A stretch of DNA of 17,617 nt from DASXRA01 sp046734315. Lineage in GTDB: Bacteria; Actinomycetota; Actinomycetes; Mycobacteriales; Jatrophihabitantaceae. The stretch covers positions 1-17,617 of the forward strand of contig JBKPQY010000218.1 in NCBI GenBank assembly GCA_046734315.1. Direction: 5' to 3'. The translations under genes and the position numbers were made by a program. Positions 1-7,894 of the stretch are shown piece by piece (positions within the stretch are counted from its first letter, which is position 1; every line of letters begins with the position of its first letter). The notes under the pieces are model-generated. The model saw only the letters and a program-made list of their open reading frames with translations. It ran no database searches and was not told the origin of the DNA.

Positions 1-1
1 G

Positions 2-97
2 TTCGCGCATCCCGGGACCGGGCTGCGAGTGTCGTACGTATCGCCGTACCCGGCCGACCTGCAGCACGCGCTGGACGTGCTCCGCCGCGGGTCATGA
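2..97 (+). CDS. C-terminal end of a truncated upstream gene, possibly a PLP-dependent aminotransferase
   Basis: Only the last 31 codons are inside the window. The frame runs open from base 2 to the TGA at 95-97, and this stop overlaps the ATG of the next gene (ATGA), as expected for a real upstream gene in the same operon. The visible tail reads LRVSYVSPYPADLQHALDVL, a hydrophobic strand followed by a helix. It resembles the end of fold-type I aminotransferases, where an LR-[IV]-S-[FY] strand precedes a terminal helix. That likeness is from memory and rests on about 30 residues, so the functional name is a weak inference. The coding call is better supported than the product. Confidence 0.4.
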   Translation, partial: FAHPGTGLRVSYVSPYPADLQHALDVLRRGS

Positions 98-1284
98 CCA
101 CCCGGACCGCGCGGACGACGGCGCTGTGCCTGGCGCTGGCCGTCGCGTTCGCGTCGGCACGTTGGCTGGGCGACGTCTGGCACTGGCCGCTTCTCGACCT
201 TTCGATCTACCGGCGGGGTGCGGGCGAACTGCTGTCGGGCCGCTCGCTCTACGACTCCGCGCCGCACTACCCGCATCCCGAGCTCCCGTTCACCTACCCA
301 CCGTTCGCCGCGGCGCTGTTCGTGCCGGCGTACGAGATCGGGCCGGTGCTATCCGGGATCGGGATGTCGCTGCTGTCACTTGGCTGCTATGCGCTCGTGG
401 CGCTGGTGTGCGGGCGCCGGCTCGGCCTTCCCTGGTCCGCGTTGGTGCCGCTCGCGGCCCTCGGACTCGCCCTCGAACCGGTGCAGCGGACGTTCTGGCT
501 CGGTCAGGTCAACCTGCTCCTCGCTGCCATGGTCGTCGCCGACTGCTTTCTGGTGCCCGCCAAAGCGCGCGGGCTGCTGACCGGTGTCGCCGCCGGAATC
601 AAGATCATCCCTGGCGTCTACGTGATCTACTTCCTGCTCCGCCGCGACTGGCTGTCCGTGATGCGCGCGGCGCTCGCCTTCGCCGCCACCGTGGGCGTGA
701 GCGCCATCGCGAGCCCGCACGACGCCACCCACTTCTGGACGAAGCTGTTCTGGGACCCCAACCACGTCGGCCAGCAGGCCTACATCTCCAACCAGTCGCT
801 CTATGGGCAGCTGGTGCGTTTCACGCGTGACCTGCACCCCGCGACCGGCGTCTACGCGCCGATCGCCGGGGGCGCGCTGGGCCTCGCGGTATACGCCGCG
901 ATCCGGCAGCTGCGCATCGGCGACGACGTCGCCGCGCTGACGTGCGTCGCATTCGGCGGGTTGCTTGCTTCGCCGATCTCGTGGAGCCATCACTGGGTGT
1001 GGTTCGTGCCGGCGATTCTCGTGCTCATCGCCCGCGGGCAGCGTCGCGCGGCGGCGCTCCTCGCACTGGCGCCTGCCCTGGCCCCTGAGTGGTGGACGCC
1101 GTCCACCCAGGCGCCGTACACGTATATCCGCGAGTTCCACCACCACTGGTGGCAGACCTGGCTGTGCCTGAGCTACGCCGTGGCCGGTGTGGCGTTCCTC
1201 GTGCTCATGGCGAGAACCCCGCGAGCCCCGCGCTCAGGCGCTGCGGACGTGGACAACGCGCGCACGACGATCACCGTGCGGTAG
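94..1284 (+). CDS. GT87-family (DUF2029) polyprenyl-phosphate-mannose-dependent glycosyltransferase, membrane protein
   Basis: Predicted integral-membrane GT-C glycosyltransferase of 396 aa, the family of mycobacterial PimE and related alpha-1,2-mannosyltransferases. These take the sugar from a polyprenyl-phosphate donor on the outer face of the membrane. Family hallmarks seen: the DLSIYRRGAGELLSGRSLY segment after the first hydrophobic helix, with Asp35 at the place of the essential aspartate of PimE; then LPFTYPPFAA at about 65-74; then GLLTGVAAGIKIIPG; then SNQSLYGQLVRF; and SPISWSHHWVW near residue 290. Some ten hydrophobic helices are visible, and length is normal for the family. The start overlaps the upstream stop by 4 nt, and the stop is 9 nt before the start codon of the trehalose-phosphate synthase, so both neighbours look co-transcribed. 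Acceptor and exact sugar cannot be read from the sequence. Confidence 0.85.
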   Translation: MTTRTARTTALCLALAVAFASARWLGDVWHWPLLDLSIYRRGAGELLSGRSLYDSAPHYPHPELPFTYPPFAAALFVPAYEIGPVLSGIGMSLLSLGCYALVALVCGRRLGLPWSALVPLAALGLALEPVQRTFWLGQVNLLLAAMVVADCFLVPAKARGLLTGVAAGIKIIPGVYVIYFLLRRDWLSVMRAALAFAATVGVSAIASPHDATHFWTKLFWDPNHVGQQAYISNQSLYGQLVRFTRDLHPATGVYAPIAGGALGLAVYAAIRQLRIGDDVAALTCVAFGGLLASPISWSHHWVWFVPAILVLIARGQRRAAALLALAPALAPEWWTPSTQAPYTYIREFHHHWWQTWLCLSYAVAGVAFLVLMARTPRAPRSGAADVDNARTTITVR

Positions 1285-1293
1285 GAAGGAGTG

Positions 1294-2724
1294 ATGGGCA
1301 CTGCGCCGCTGATCGTCGCTTCGAACCGGGGGCCGCTCTCGATCGTCGCACTCGACGACGGTGACGACGAGGTGCGCCGTGGCGGCGGGGGACTCGTCAG
1401 CGGCATGCAGGCCGCTTTATCAGCGGCCTCCGACGCCGTGTGGATCTGCGCCGCCCTCAACGACCGCGAGCGGGCGCTGGCCCGCCGGACCACCTCCGGG
1501 CGGCTGTCGGAGGTGTCGGTCGTCGCCGATGCGTTGGGCGGCGATTTCGACGTGCGGATGCTGCCGATCGACGCGTTGACCTTCCGGCAGGCCTACAACG
1601 GCATCTCGAACTCGACGCTCTGGTTCGTGCTCCACATGCTCTATGAGCCGCCGCGCAGCCCGATCTTCGATCAGGCCTGGCGACGGCAATGGGCCGGCTA
1701 CGTGCGCTACAACCTGGCCTTCGCCGACGCGATCGCCGCCGAGGCTGCCGACGGTGCGACGGTCATGGTGCAGGACTACCACCTGCTACTGGCGCCGCGC
1801 ATGCTACGGCTGCTGCGTCCTGATGTACGCATCGGACACTTCACGCACACTCCGTGGGTGTCGCCGGAGTATTTCCGGATGTTGCCCGACGACGTGGTGC
1901 GCGACGTGCTGGAAGGCCTGCTCGGCGCGCACCTGATCGGTTTCCACACGGCGCGCTGGGCCCAGCAGTTCGCCGACTGCTGCGCCGAGCTGCTCGGCCG
2001 GCGGCCCGATGGCCGGCTGGGCGTGTTCCCGTTGTCCACTGACCCCGACGAGATGCAGGATCGGGCGCACGAGCGCGACGTGAACCGCGCTGTGCGCGGG
2101 CTGCGTGACGCCGTAGGCGAGCGCAAGGTTATCGGTCGCGTCGACCGCACCGAGCTGTCGAAGAACGTGCTGCGTGGGTTGCTCGCATACCGCGAGCTGC
2201 TGCGCACCCGCCGCGAGTGGCACGACCGCGTGGTCCACGTGGTGTACAACTACCCGTCCCGCGAAGACCTGCCCGAGTACCGCGAGTACACAGCGGCAGT
2301 CGAGCGGCTGGCTCGTGAGATCGACGACGAGTTCAGCACCGACGAGTGGACCCCGCTCGTCCTCGAGATCGGCGACGACTACCCCGGATCGCTGGCCGCG
2401 ATGCGCGTCTCGGACGTGTTGTTCGTCAACTCCGTGCGGGACGGCATGAACCTCGTCGTGCTCGAGGGGATCGTGCTGTCGGAGCGGGATCCGGCGGTTG
2501 TGCTCACCCGGGAGGCCGGCGCGGCAGAGACACTCGGCGATGACGCGATCCTGATCAACCCGTTCGACGTGTCCCAGACGGCCGCTGCGCTGCACGATGC
2601 ACTGGCCATGCCCGACGACGAGCGGCGCGACCGGGCGCGGCGGCTGCGCAAGAAGGCGGTCGCGTTGCCGCCGGTGCCCTGGTTCCGAGCCCAGCTCGAC
2701 GCCCTGGCTCAGCTGAGCGACTGA
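1294..2724 (+). CDS. otsA: Trehalose-6-phosphate synthase (GT20), actinobacterial divergent type
   Basis: GT-B transferase that would join glucose from a nucleotide sugar to glucose 6-phosphate to give trehalose 6-phosphate in the cytoplasm; 476 aa from ATG 1294. Seen in order: the N-terminal strand LIVASNRGPL, a glycine loop GGGGLVSGM (about 30-38), NSTLWFVLHML, VQDYHL, FTHTPW with His185, then VDRTELSKN with Arg285 and Lys290 spaced like Arg262/Lys267 of E. coli OtsA, and DGMNLVVLE with Asp383 and Glu391 matching Asp361/Glu369. VDRTELSKN replaces the usual VDRLDYTKG; I recall this SKN form in other actinobacterial GT20 proteins. An in-frame GTG at 1291 lies inside the Shine-Dalgarno-like GGAAGGAG (1284-1291), so ATG 1294 is preferred. 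otsB lies next door, tail to tail. Alternatives within GT20 are glucosylglycerol-phosphate synthase or a pseudo-glycosyltransferase, both less likely beside otsB. Confidence 0.85.
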   Translation: MGTAPLIVASNRGPLSIVALDDGDDEVRRGGGGLVSGMQAALSAASDAVWICAALNDRERALARRTTSGRLSEVSVVADALGGDFDVRMLPIDALTFRQAYNGISNSTLWFVLHMLYEPPRSPIFDQAWRRQWAGYVRYNLAFADAIAAEAADGATVMVQDYHLLLAPRMLRLLRPDVRIGHFTHTPWVSPEYFRMLPDDVVRDVLEGLLGAHLIGFHTARWAQQFADCCAELLGRRPDGRLGVFPLSTDPDEMQDRAHERDVNRAVRGLRDAVGERKVIGRVDRTELSKNVLRGLLAYRELLRTRREWHDRVVHVVYNYPSREDLPEYREYTAAVERLAREIDDEFSTDEWTPLVLEIGDDYPGSLAAMRVSDVLFVNSVRDGMNLVVLEGIVLSERDPAVVLTREAGAAETLGDDAILINPFDVSQTAAALHDALAMPDDERRDRARRLRKKAVALPPVPWFRAQLDALAQLSD

Positions 2725-3482
2725 AGCAGCGCGACGACCCCGGCCGGACCGTCCACGCGAACGTCGGCGGCCCGCGCCACCTCGGGCGCCTCCGGCGAGA
2801 CAGCGGCGACGCTCCAGGCCGGCGTGCCCTGCTCGCGTAGCTCGTCGACGGCCGCGAACGCCGGCAGGTCGCCGACGTCGTCACCGACGAACAGCACCGC
2901 CTTCGGCGAGAATTCAGCAGCCAGTCGGCGCAGCGAAGTGCCCTTGTCGTAGCCGGGCAGTCGCAGTTCCAGAACGCCCCGGCCCGGATGGACGGACAGG
3001 CCCAGTCGCTCGCCGAGTGCGGTGACCGGCCCGCGCACGGGGTCCAGTGCCGCCTCGGGATCGGCCGCCAGCCGCCCGTGCACAACCAGGGACAGCCGCT
3101 TGTCCTCGATCCACAGCTTCGGATCCCCCGCGGCGACGACGGCGGGCAATTCGGCGCGCAGCAGCCGCATGATCTCGGGCTCGGGCTGCGTCGTGAGGAC
3201 GCCGCTGTGCCATCGCTCGGCCCCGTACAGTCCCTCGACGATCACGTCCGGAATGGCGTCCAGACCGCCGAGTCCGACGACGGTGCGCGCGTCCCGTCCG
3301 GTGATGACGGCAACCTGGGCGCCGTGGCTCGCGATGGTGCGCAGCGCCGCCACGGCGCCGGGGGCGGGTCGGGAGGCGACCGGGTCCGGCACGATCGGCG
3401 CCAGCGTGCCGTCGAAGTCGACAGCCACGAGCGCCTGCTCCAGTTCGGGGCGCAGGGCGGTGACGAGCGTCGAGATGTCCAC
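2709..3482 (-). CDS. otsB: Trehalose-6-phosphate phosphatase (HAD superfamily)
   Basis: Removes phosphate from trehalose 6-phosphate to give free trehalose, the second step of the OtsA-OtsB route. HAD motifs are clear: VDFDGTLAPI with Asp22 (nucleophile) and Asp24; VAVITGR for motif II; PGYDKGTSL carrying the motif III lysine; and GDDVGDLPAF with Asp201/Asp202 for motif IV. KLWIEDKRLSLVVHGR is the TPP cap region. The open frame extends up to 3629, but GTG 3482 is preferred: AGGA lies 7 nt upstream of it, the product (257 aa) starts just before the catalytic domain, and the upstream residues look like non-coding GC-rich translation. ATG 3545 is a second option without a visible ribosome site. 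The gene is convergent with otsA and the two overlap by 16 nt (2709-2724). Confidence 0.9.
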   Translation of the reverse strand: MDISTLVTALRPELEQALVAVDFDGTLAPIVPDPVASRPAPGAVAALRTIASHGAQVAVITGRDARTVVGLGGLDAIPDVIVEGLYGAERWHSGVLTTQPEPEIMRLLRAELPAVVAAGDPKLWIEDKRLSLVVHGRLAADPEAALDPVRGPVTALGERLGLSVHPGRGVLELRLPGYDKGTSLRRLAAEFSPKAVLFVGDDVGDLPAFAAVDELREQGTPAWSVAAVSPEAPEVARAADVRVDGPAGVVALLQSLS

Positions 3483-3608
3483 TCTTGCATCCTGCCCGTC
3501 GTGGCGAGGCGCCGCCTTCGGATGGAAGAATCCTGAGACGTCCATGCTGCGACGCGCGCACGCGGTCGGCCGCCGCGGCGAGCCCGATGGCGGAGAGGTT
3601 GACGCGAG
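3483..3608. promoter_or_regulatory. Divergent intergenic region otsB / L,D-transpeptidase
   Basis: This 126-nt gap separates two outward-facing starts and should hold promoters for both genes. I see ribosome-site-like AGGA on the minus strand just before the otsB GTG, and GGAGAGG at 3592-3598, 10 nt before the transpeptidase ATG. I cannot pick a convincing -35/-10 pair on either strand, so the promoter claim rests on gene arrangement only. Confidence 0.35.
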
Positions 3609-4256
3609 ATGGGGTCGCACCGCGCGCACGAGCGTGGCGTAGCGCTGCGCTGGGTGCCGGTGCTGGCCGCGACACTTACCGTCATCGGCCTGAGCCTCGT
3701 CGTTTCACGGTTCCACGGGCCCCGTCCCGTGCTCGCCGACCCGAGCACGAGCAGCCCGGCGGCCCAACTGCAGGCCGGCACGGGCGTGTCCTCCACGGCC
3801 GGCCTGCCGTCAACGCCCGCGGCGCCGTCGCGGTCGGTCCGCCCGACGCCGCCGAGCCCGTGCCGCGCGAATACCGACCCGCAGCGGATCATCGTGAGCA
3901 TCCGCCAGCAGCACGCCTGGATGTGTGCCGGCGCTCGGCAGGCCATGGACTCGGCGGTCACCACGGGGGCGTCGGCCGAAGGTAGCGGCACGCCGATCGG
4001 CACCTGGCACATCGAGACGAAGCAGACCAACACCACGCTTACCGTGCTCACGGGCGAGGCGTACCACGTCGACTACTGGCTGCCCTACGACGGCAACGTG
4101 TACGGCCTGCACGACTCGAGCTGGCAGACGTTCCCGTACGGCAGCCAGCTGTACCGCACTGCCGGGTCGCACGGCTGCGTGCATCTGCCGCTGGGCGCGA
4201 TGCGTTGGGTTTACGGCTGGGCGCGGGTGGGCGCCACCGTCACGATCCAGTCGTAA
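3609..4256 (+). CDS. L,D-transpeptidase (YkuD domain), membrane-anchored
   Basis: Extracytoplasmic enzyme of 215 aa. YkuD-domain L,D-transpeptidases make 3-3 peptidoglycan cross-links or attach proteins to the wall. Residues 1-13 are basic, about 14-33 form one hydrophobic anchor (WVPVLAATLTVIGLSLVV), and about 35-90 are a Ser/Pro/Ala/Thr-rich spacer. The catalytic domain begins near residue 91 (RIIVSIRQQHAW), continues through GTPIGTWHI and VYGLHDSSW, and ends in SHGCVHLP with nucleophile Cys190 and His188. The position two after the cysteine, often Asn or Arg in the family, is His192. No Ig-like or peptidoglycan-binding repeat is present, so it is a minimal form, and no lipobox is seen. It is divergent from otsB and 107 nt upstream of dnaE. 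The ATG is preceded by GGAGAGG. The precise substrate is unknown. Confidence 0.88.
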   Translation: MGSHRAHERGVALRWVPVLAATLTVIGLSLVVSRFHGPRPVLADPSTSSPAAQLQAGTGVSSTAGLPSTPAAPSRSVRPTPPSPCRANTDPQRIIVSIRQQHAWMCAGARQAMDSAVTTGASAEGSGTPIGTWHIETKQTNTTLTVLTGEAYHVDYWLPYDGNVYGLHDSSWQTFPYGSQLYRTAGSHGCVHLPLGAMRWVYGWARVGATVTIQS

Positions 4257-4272
4257 CGCCGCGACCTGCCAA

Positions 4273-4299
4273 GACACGCGGTCGGGCTAGCGGCGTGTC
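4273..4299 (+). terminator. Weak inverted repeat between the transpeptidase gene and dnaE
   Basis: A perfect 7-bp inverted repeat, GACACGC (4273-4279) and GCGTGTC (4293-4299), is separated by a 13-nt loop shortly after the transpeptidase stop. No T-run follows, so if it ends transcription it is not a classical intrinsic terminator. In DNA this GC-rich a repeat of this size may be chance. The rest of the 107-nt gap shows only the weak AGAGGGG ribosome site before dnaE. Confidence 0.22.
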
Positions 4300-4363
4300 G
4301 TCGGTGGGTCGGGGCAGAATCGCCAAGGCGGCACAACTGCACGGCGAGAGGGGCCGAACGCTC

Positions 4364-7300
4364 GTGGCATCCGGGTCATCCGATTCGTTCGTGCACCTGC
4401 ACGTACACACCGAGTACTCGATGCTCGACGGCGCCGCCCGGGTCCCGGAGCTATTCGCCGAGTGCGAGCGCATGGGCATGCCGGCGCTGGCGATGACCGA
4501 CCACGGCAATGTCTTCGGCGCGTACGACTTCTATCGGCAGGCGAGTGCGGCCGGCGTCAAACCGATCATCGGCATGGAGGCCTACCTCACCCCGAACACC
4601 TCCCGCTACGAGCGCACCCGCGTGCGCTGGGCCAGCGGTGGGGAGAACGACGTGTCCGGCGGCGGGGCGTTCACCCACATGACGCTGCTCGCCGAGACGA
4701 CTGCCGGCATGCACAACCTGTTCCGGCTCTCGTCACGGTCGAGCATCGAGGGCTTCTTCTACAAGCCGCGCGCCGACCGCGAGCTGCTCGCTGAGTACGC
4801 GGGCGGACTGATCGGCACCACGGGCTGCCCGTCCGGCGAGATCCAGACCTGGCTACGCATCGGCGAATTCCAGAAGGCGCGCCAGAGTGCCGCCGACTTC
4901 AGGGACATCTTCGGTGCCGGCAACTTCTACCTCGAGCTCATGGACCACGGCCTCGAGGTCGAGACGCGGGTCCGCGAGGGGCTGCTGCAACTCGCCCGCG
5001 ACCTGCAGCTGCCGATGATTGCGACCAACGACCTGCACTACACCCACGCGGCCGATGCCGACGCGCACGAGGTCCTGCTGTGTGTGCAGTCCGGCAAGAC
5101 GATGGCCGACCCGAAGCGGTTCAAGCTCGACGGGCGTGACTTCTACCTCAAGAGTCCCGCCGAGATGCGTTCACTGTGGGCCGACAAGCACGATCTCGCC
5201 GTGGCTTGCGACAACACGCTACTGATTGCCGAACGGTGTTCGGTCGCGTTCAGCGAAGGCGCGAACTACATGCCGCGCTACCCGGTGCCCACGGGCGAGA
5301 CCGAGGAGTCGTTGTTCGTCAAGGAAGTCGAGAAGGGGCTCCACCGCCGGTACCCGGACGGCATCCCCGACGAGGTGCGCCGCCGCGCCGACTACGAGGT
5401 CGGCGTCATCGTCCAGATGGGCTTCCCCGGCTACTTCCTCGTCGTGGCCGACTTCATCAACTGGGCCAAGGAGCACGGCATCCGGGTAGGGCCCGGCCGG
5501 GGGAGTGGCGCCGGCTCGATCGCGGCGTACGCGATGCGCATCACCGACCTTGATCCGCTGCGTCACGGGCTGCTGTTCGAGCGGTTCCTCAACCCGGATC
5601 GCGTCTCCATGCCGGACTTCGACGTTGACTTCGACGAGCGCGGGCGCGGCGACGTCATCCGCTACGTCACCGAGAAGTACGGCGACGACCGGGTCGCACA
5701 GATCGTCACGTACGGCACCATCAAGGCCAAGCAGGCTGTCAAGGACGCCGCCCGTGTGCTGGGCTACCCGTTCTCGATGGGCGACAAGATCACCAAAGTG
5801 ATGCCGCCACCGGTGATGGGCAAAGACGTTCCGCTCGCGAAGATCTTCGACCCGGCACACAACCGCTACGGCGAGGGTGGCGAATTCCGCGCGCTGTACG
5901 AGGCCGATCCGGAGGTCAAGCGGGTTGTCGACACGGCGAAGGGACTGGAAGGTCTCAAGCGGCAGTGGGGGGTGCATGCCGCCGGGGTGATCATGTCGTC
6001 CGCGCCGCTGCTCGACCTCATCCCGATCATGAAGCGCGAACAGGACGGCGCGATCATCACGCAGTTCGACTACCCGACCTGCGAGCAGCTCGGCCTGATC
6101 AAGATGGACTTCCTCGGGCTGCGCAACCTAACCGTGCTCGACGACACGCTGCGCAACATCGAGGCCAACCGGGGCGAGAAGATCGTCCTGGAAGAGCTCG
6201 CCCTCGACGACGCGGCTACCTACGAACTGCTGGCACGCGGCGACACGCTCGGCGTGTTCCAGCTCGACGGCGGCCCGATGCGCGCGTTGCTGCGCAGCAT
6301 GCGCCCGGACAACTTCGAGGACATCTCCGCCGTCGGCGCGCTGTACCGGCCGGGGCCCATGGGCGCCAACTCGCACAACGAGTACGCCGACCGCAAGACC
6401 GGTCGCAAGCCTGTGGTCGCGATCCACGCTGAGTTGGAAGCAGCACTCGCCGACATTTTGGACGACACCTACGGACTGATCGTCTACCAGGAGCAGGTCA
6501 TCGCCATCGCGCAGCGCGTCGCCGGCTACTCGCTCGGTGCCGCAGACCTGCTGCGCAGAGCTATGGGCAAGAAGAAGAAGGCGGAGCTGGACGCGCAGTT
6601 CGAGACGTTCAGCTCCGGGATGAGGCAGCGCGGCTACTCGGACGCCGCGGTCACAACCCTGTGGGACATCCTCGTTCCGTTCTCCGACTACGCGTTCAAC
6701 AAGGCGCATTCCGCGGCGTATGGACTCGTGTCGTACTGGACTGCATACCTCAAGGCGAACTATCCGGCCGAATACATGGCTGCGCTGCTCACCTCGACCA
6801 AGGACGACAAGGACCGTTCGGCGATCTACCTGGCCGAGTGTCGCCACATGGGGATCTCCGTGCTCGCACCGGACGTGAACTCCTCGGCCGCCGACTTCAC
6901 CCCTACCGGCAAGGACATCCGCTTCGGGCTGTCCGCCGTCCGCAATGTCGGCACGAACGTCGTCGCGTCGATCGTGGCAGCCCGCAAGGAGAAGGGCAGC
7001 TTCGTCGACTTCGCCGACTTCCTGCGCAAGGTCGACGCAACGGTTTGCAACAAGCGCACCATCGAGGCGTTGATCAAGGCCGGGGCATTCGACTCGCTGG
7101 GCCATGCCCGGCGCGGGCTCATGCACGTGTACGAACCCGCGGTCGACGCGATCGTCGACACAAAACGTGCCGAGGCGATCGGGCAGTTCGACCTGTTCGG
7201 CTCGATGGACGAGCCGATGGCCGACGACGTCTTCTCGGTGCAGGTGCCGAGCGGCGAGTGGGACAAGTCCGTGTTGCTGGCGTTCGAGCGGGAGATGCTC

Positions 7301-7894
7301 GGGCTGTATGTCTCTGACCACCCTTTGTTCGGCGTCGAGCACGTCCTGGCCGGCGCCGCCGACACCTCGATCGCCGCACTCGTCGGCGAAGGGGCGGCCG
7401 AGGGGCAGACCGTGACGGTGGCGGGGATCCTGTCGTCCGTGACCCGGCGCATCACGAAGGCAGGCGCCCCGTGGGCGCAGGCGGTATTGGAAGATCTCGA
7501 GGGCTCGATCGAGGTGCTGTTCTTCCCGGCGACCTACGAGCAGATCGGCATCAACATCGCCGAGGACGCGATCGTCGTGGTGAAGGGACGCGCCGACGCC
7601 CGCGACGAGACGGTCAAGCTGATCGCCAGTGACCTGTCGGTGCCCGACCTCGCCGACGCCCCCCGCGGGCCGGTGATTGTGCGTATGCCCACTGAACGAT
7701 GCACGCCGCCGATGGTCAATCGATTGCGCGAGGTGCTCGCCGCTCACCCGGGCACCACTGAGGTGCACCTGCGTCTCGTGCGCGGCGACCGGGAGCAAGC
7801 GCTGCGTGTTGCCGACGGTTTCCGGGTAACGCCCTCACCCGCCCTCATGGGCGACCTCAAGGCCCTACTCGGGCCCCAAGCCGTCTCAGCCTGA
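4364..7894 (+). CDS. dnaE: DNA polymerase III alpha subunit, DnaE1 type
   Basis: Replicative polymerase subunit, about 1176 aa from GTG 4364, closely similar along its length to what I recall of mycobacterial DnaE1 (1184 aa). The PHP domain (about 1-270) keeps every expected metal ligand: His13, His15, Asp22, His47, Glu72, His105, Cys155, Asp223 and His225. In mycobacteria this domain is the 3'-5' proofreader. The palm has PGRGSGAGS, PDFDVDF (Asp418, Asp420) and MDFLGLRNL (Asp582). RPGPMG, YGLIVYQEQ and MGKKKK follow. QFDLF (941-945) is the beta-clamp motif, and an OB fold spans roughly VTVAGILSSVTRRI to VLFFPATY. The frame is open upstream to 4205 but would overlap the previous gene and add residues unlike the family. 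GTG 4364 places the PHP motif where DnaE1 has it, with AGAGGGG about 10 nt upstream. The stop overlaps the convergent MFS gene by 9 nt. Confidence 0.97.
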   Translation: MASGSSDSFVHLHVHTEYSMLDGAARVPELFAECERMGMPALAMTDHGNVFGAYDFYRQASAAGVKPIIGMEAYLTPNTSRYERTRVRWASGGENDVSGGGAFTHMTLLAETTAGMHNLFRLSSRSSIEGFFYKPRADRELLAEYAGGLIGTTGCPSGEIQTWLRIGEFQKARQSAADFRDIFGAGNFYLELMDHGLEVETRVREGLLQLARDLQLPMIATNDLHYTHAADADAHEVLLCVQSGKTMADPKRFKLDGRDFYLKSPAEMRSLWADKHDLAVACDNTLLIAERCSVAFSEGANYMPRYPVPTGETEESLFVKEVEKGLHRRYPDGIPDEVRRRADYEVGVIVQMGFPGYFLVVADFINWAKEHGIRVGPGRGSGAGSIAAYAMRITDLDPLRHGLLFERFLNPDRVSMPDFDVDFDERGRGDVIRYVTEKYGDDRVAQIVTYGTIKAKQAVKDAARVLGYPFSMGDKITKVMPPPVMGKDVPLAKIFDPAHNRYGEGGEFRALYEADPEVKRVVDTAKGLEGLKRQWGVHAAGVIMSSAPLLDLIPIMKREQDGAIITQFDYPTCEQLGLIKMDFLGLRNLTVLDDTLRNIEANRGEKIVLEELALDDAATYELLARGDTLGVFQLDGGPMRALLRSMRPDNFEDISAVGALYRPGPMGANSHNEYADRKTGRKPVVAIHAELEAALADILDDTYGLIVYQEQVIAIAQRVAGYSLGAADLLRRAMGKKKKAELDAQFETFSSGMRQRGYSDAAVTTLWDILVPFSDYAFNKAHSAAYGLVSYWTAYLKANYPAEYMAALLTSTKDDKDRSAIYLAECRHMGISVLAPDVNSSAADFTPTGKDIRFGLSAVRNVGTNVVASIVAARKEKGSFVDFADFLRKVDATVCNKRTIEALIKAGAFDSLGHARRGLMHVYEPAVDAIVDTKRAEAIGQFDLFGSMDEPMADDVFSVQVPSGEWDKSVLLAFEREMLGLYVSDHPLFGVEHVLAGAADTSIAALVGEGAAEGQTVTVAGILSSVTRRITKAGAPWAQAVLEDLEGSIEVLFFPATYEQIGINIAEDAIVVVKGRADARDETVKLIASDLSVPDLADAPRGPVIVRMPTERCTPPMVNRLREVLAAHPGTTEVHLRLVRGDREQALRVADGFRVTPSPALMGDLKALLGPQAVSA

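Noticed and set aside
3483..3629. N-terminal extension of otsB to ATG 3629 or 3545
   Set aside because: Residues look non-coding, no ribosome site precedes either ATG, and the longer form would overlap the divergent transpeptidase start. GTG 3482 has AGGA at good spacing.
4205..4363. N-terminal extension of dnaE
   Set aside because: It would overlap the transpeptidase gene by 52 nt and add 53 residues absent from DnaE1 proteins. GTG 4364 fits family alignment.
6128..7798. A 556-codon open frame on the minus strand opposite dnaE
   Set aside because: It is the mirror of a strongly conserved polymerase gene, has low-complexity Arg/Val/Asp-rich composition and no recognisable motif; long antisense frames are expected in DNA this GC-rich.
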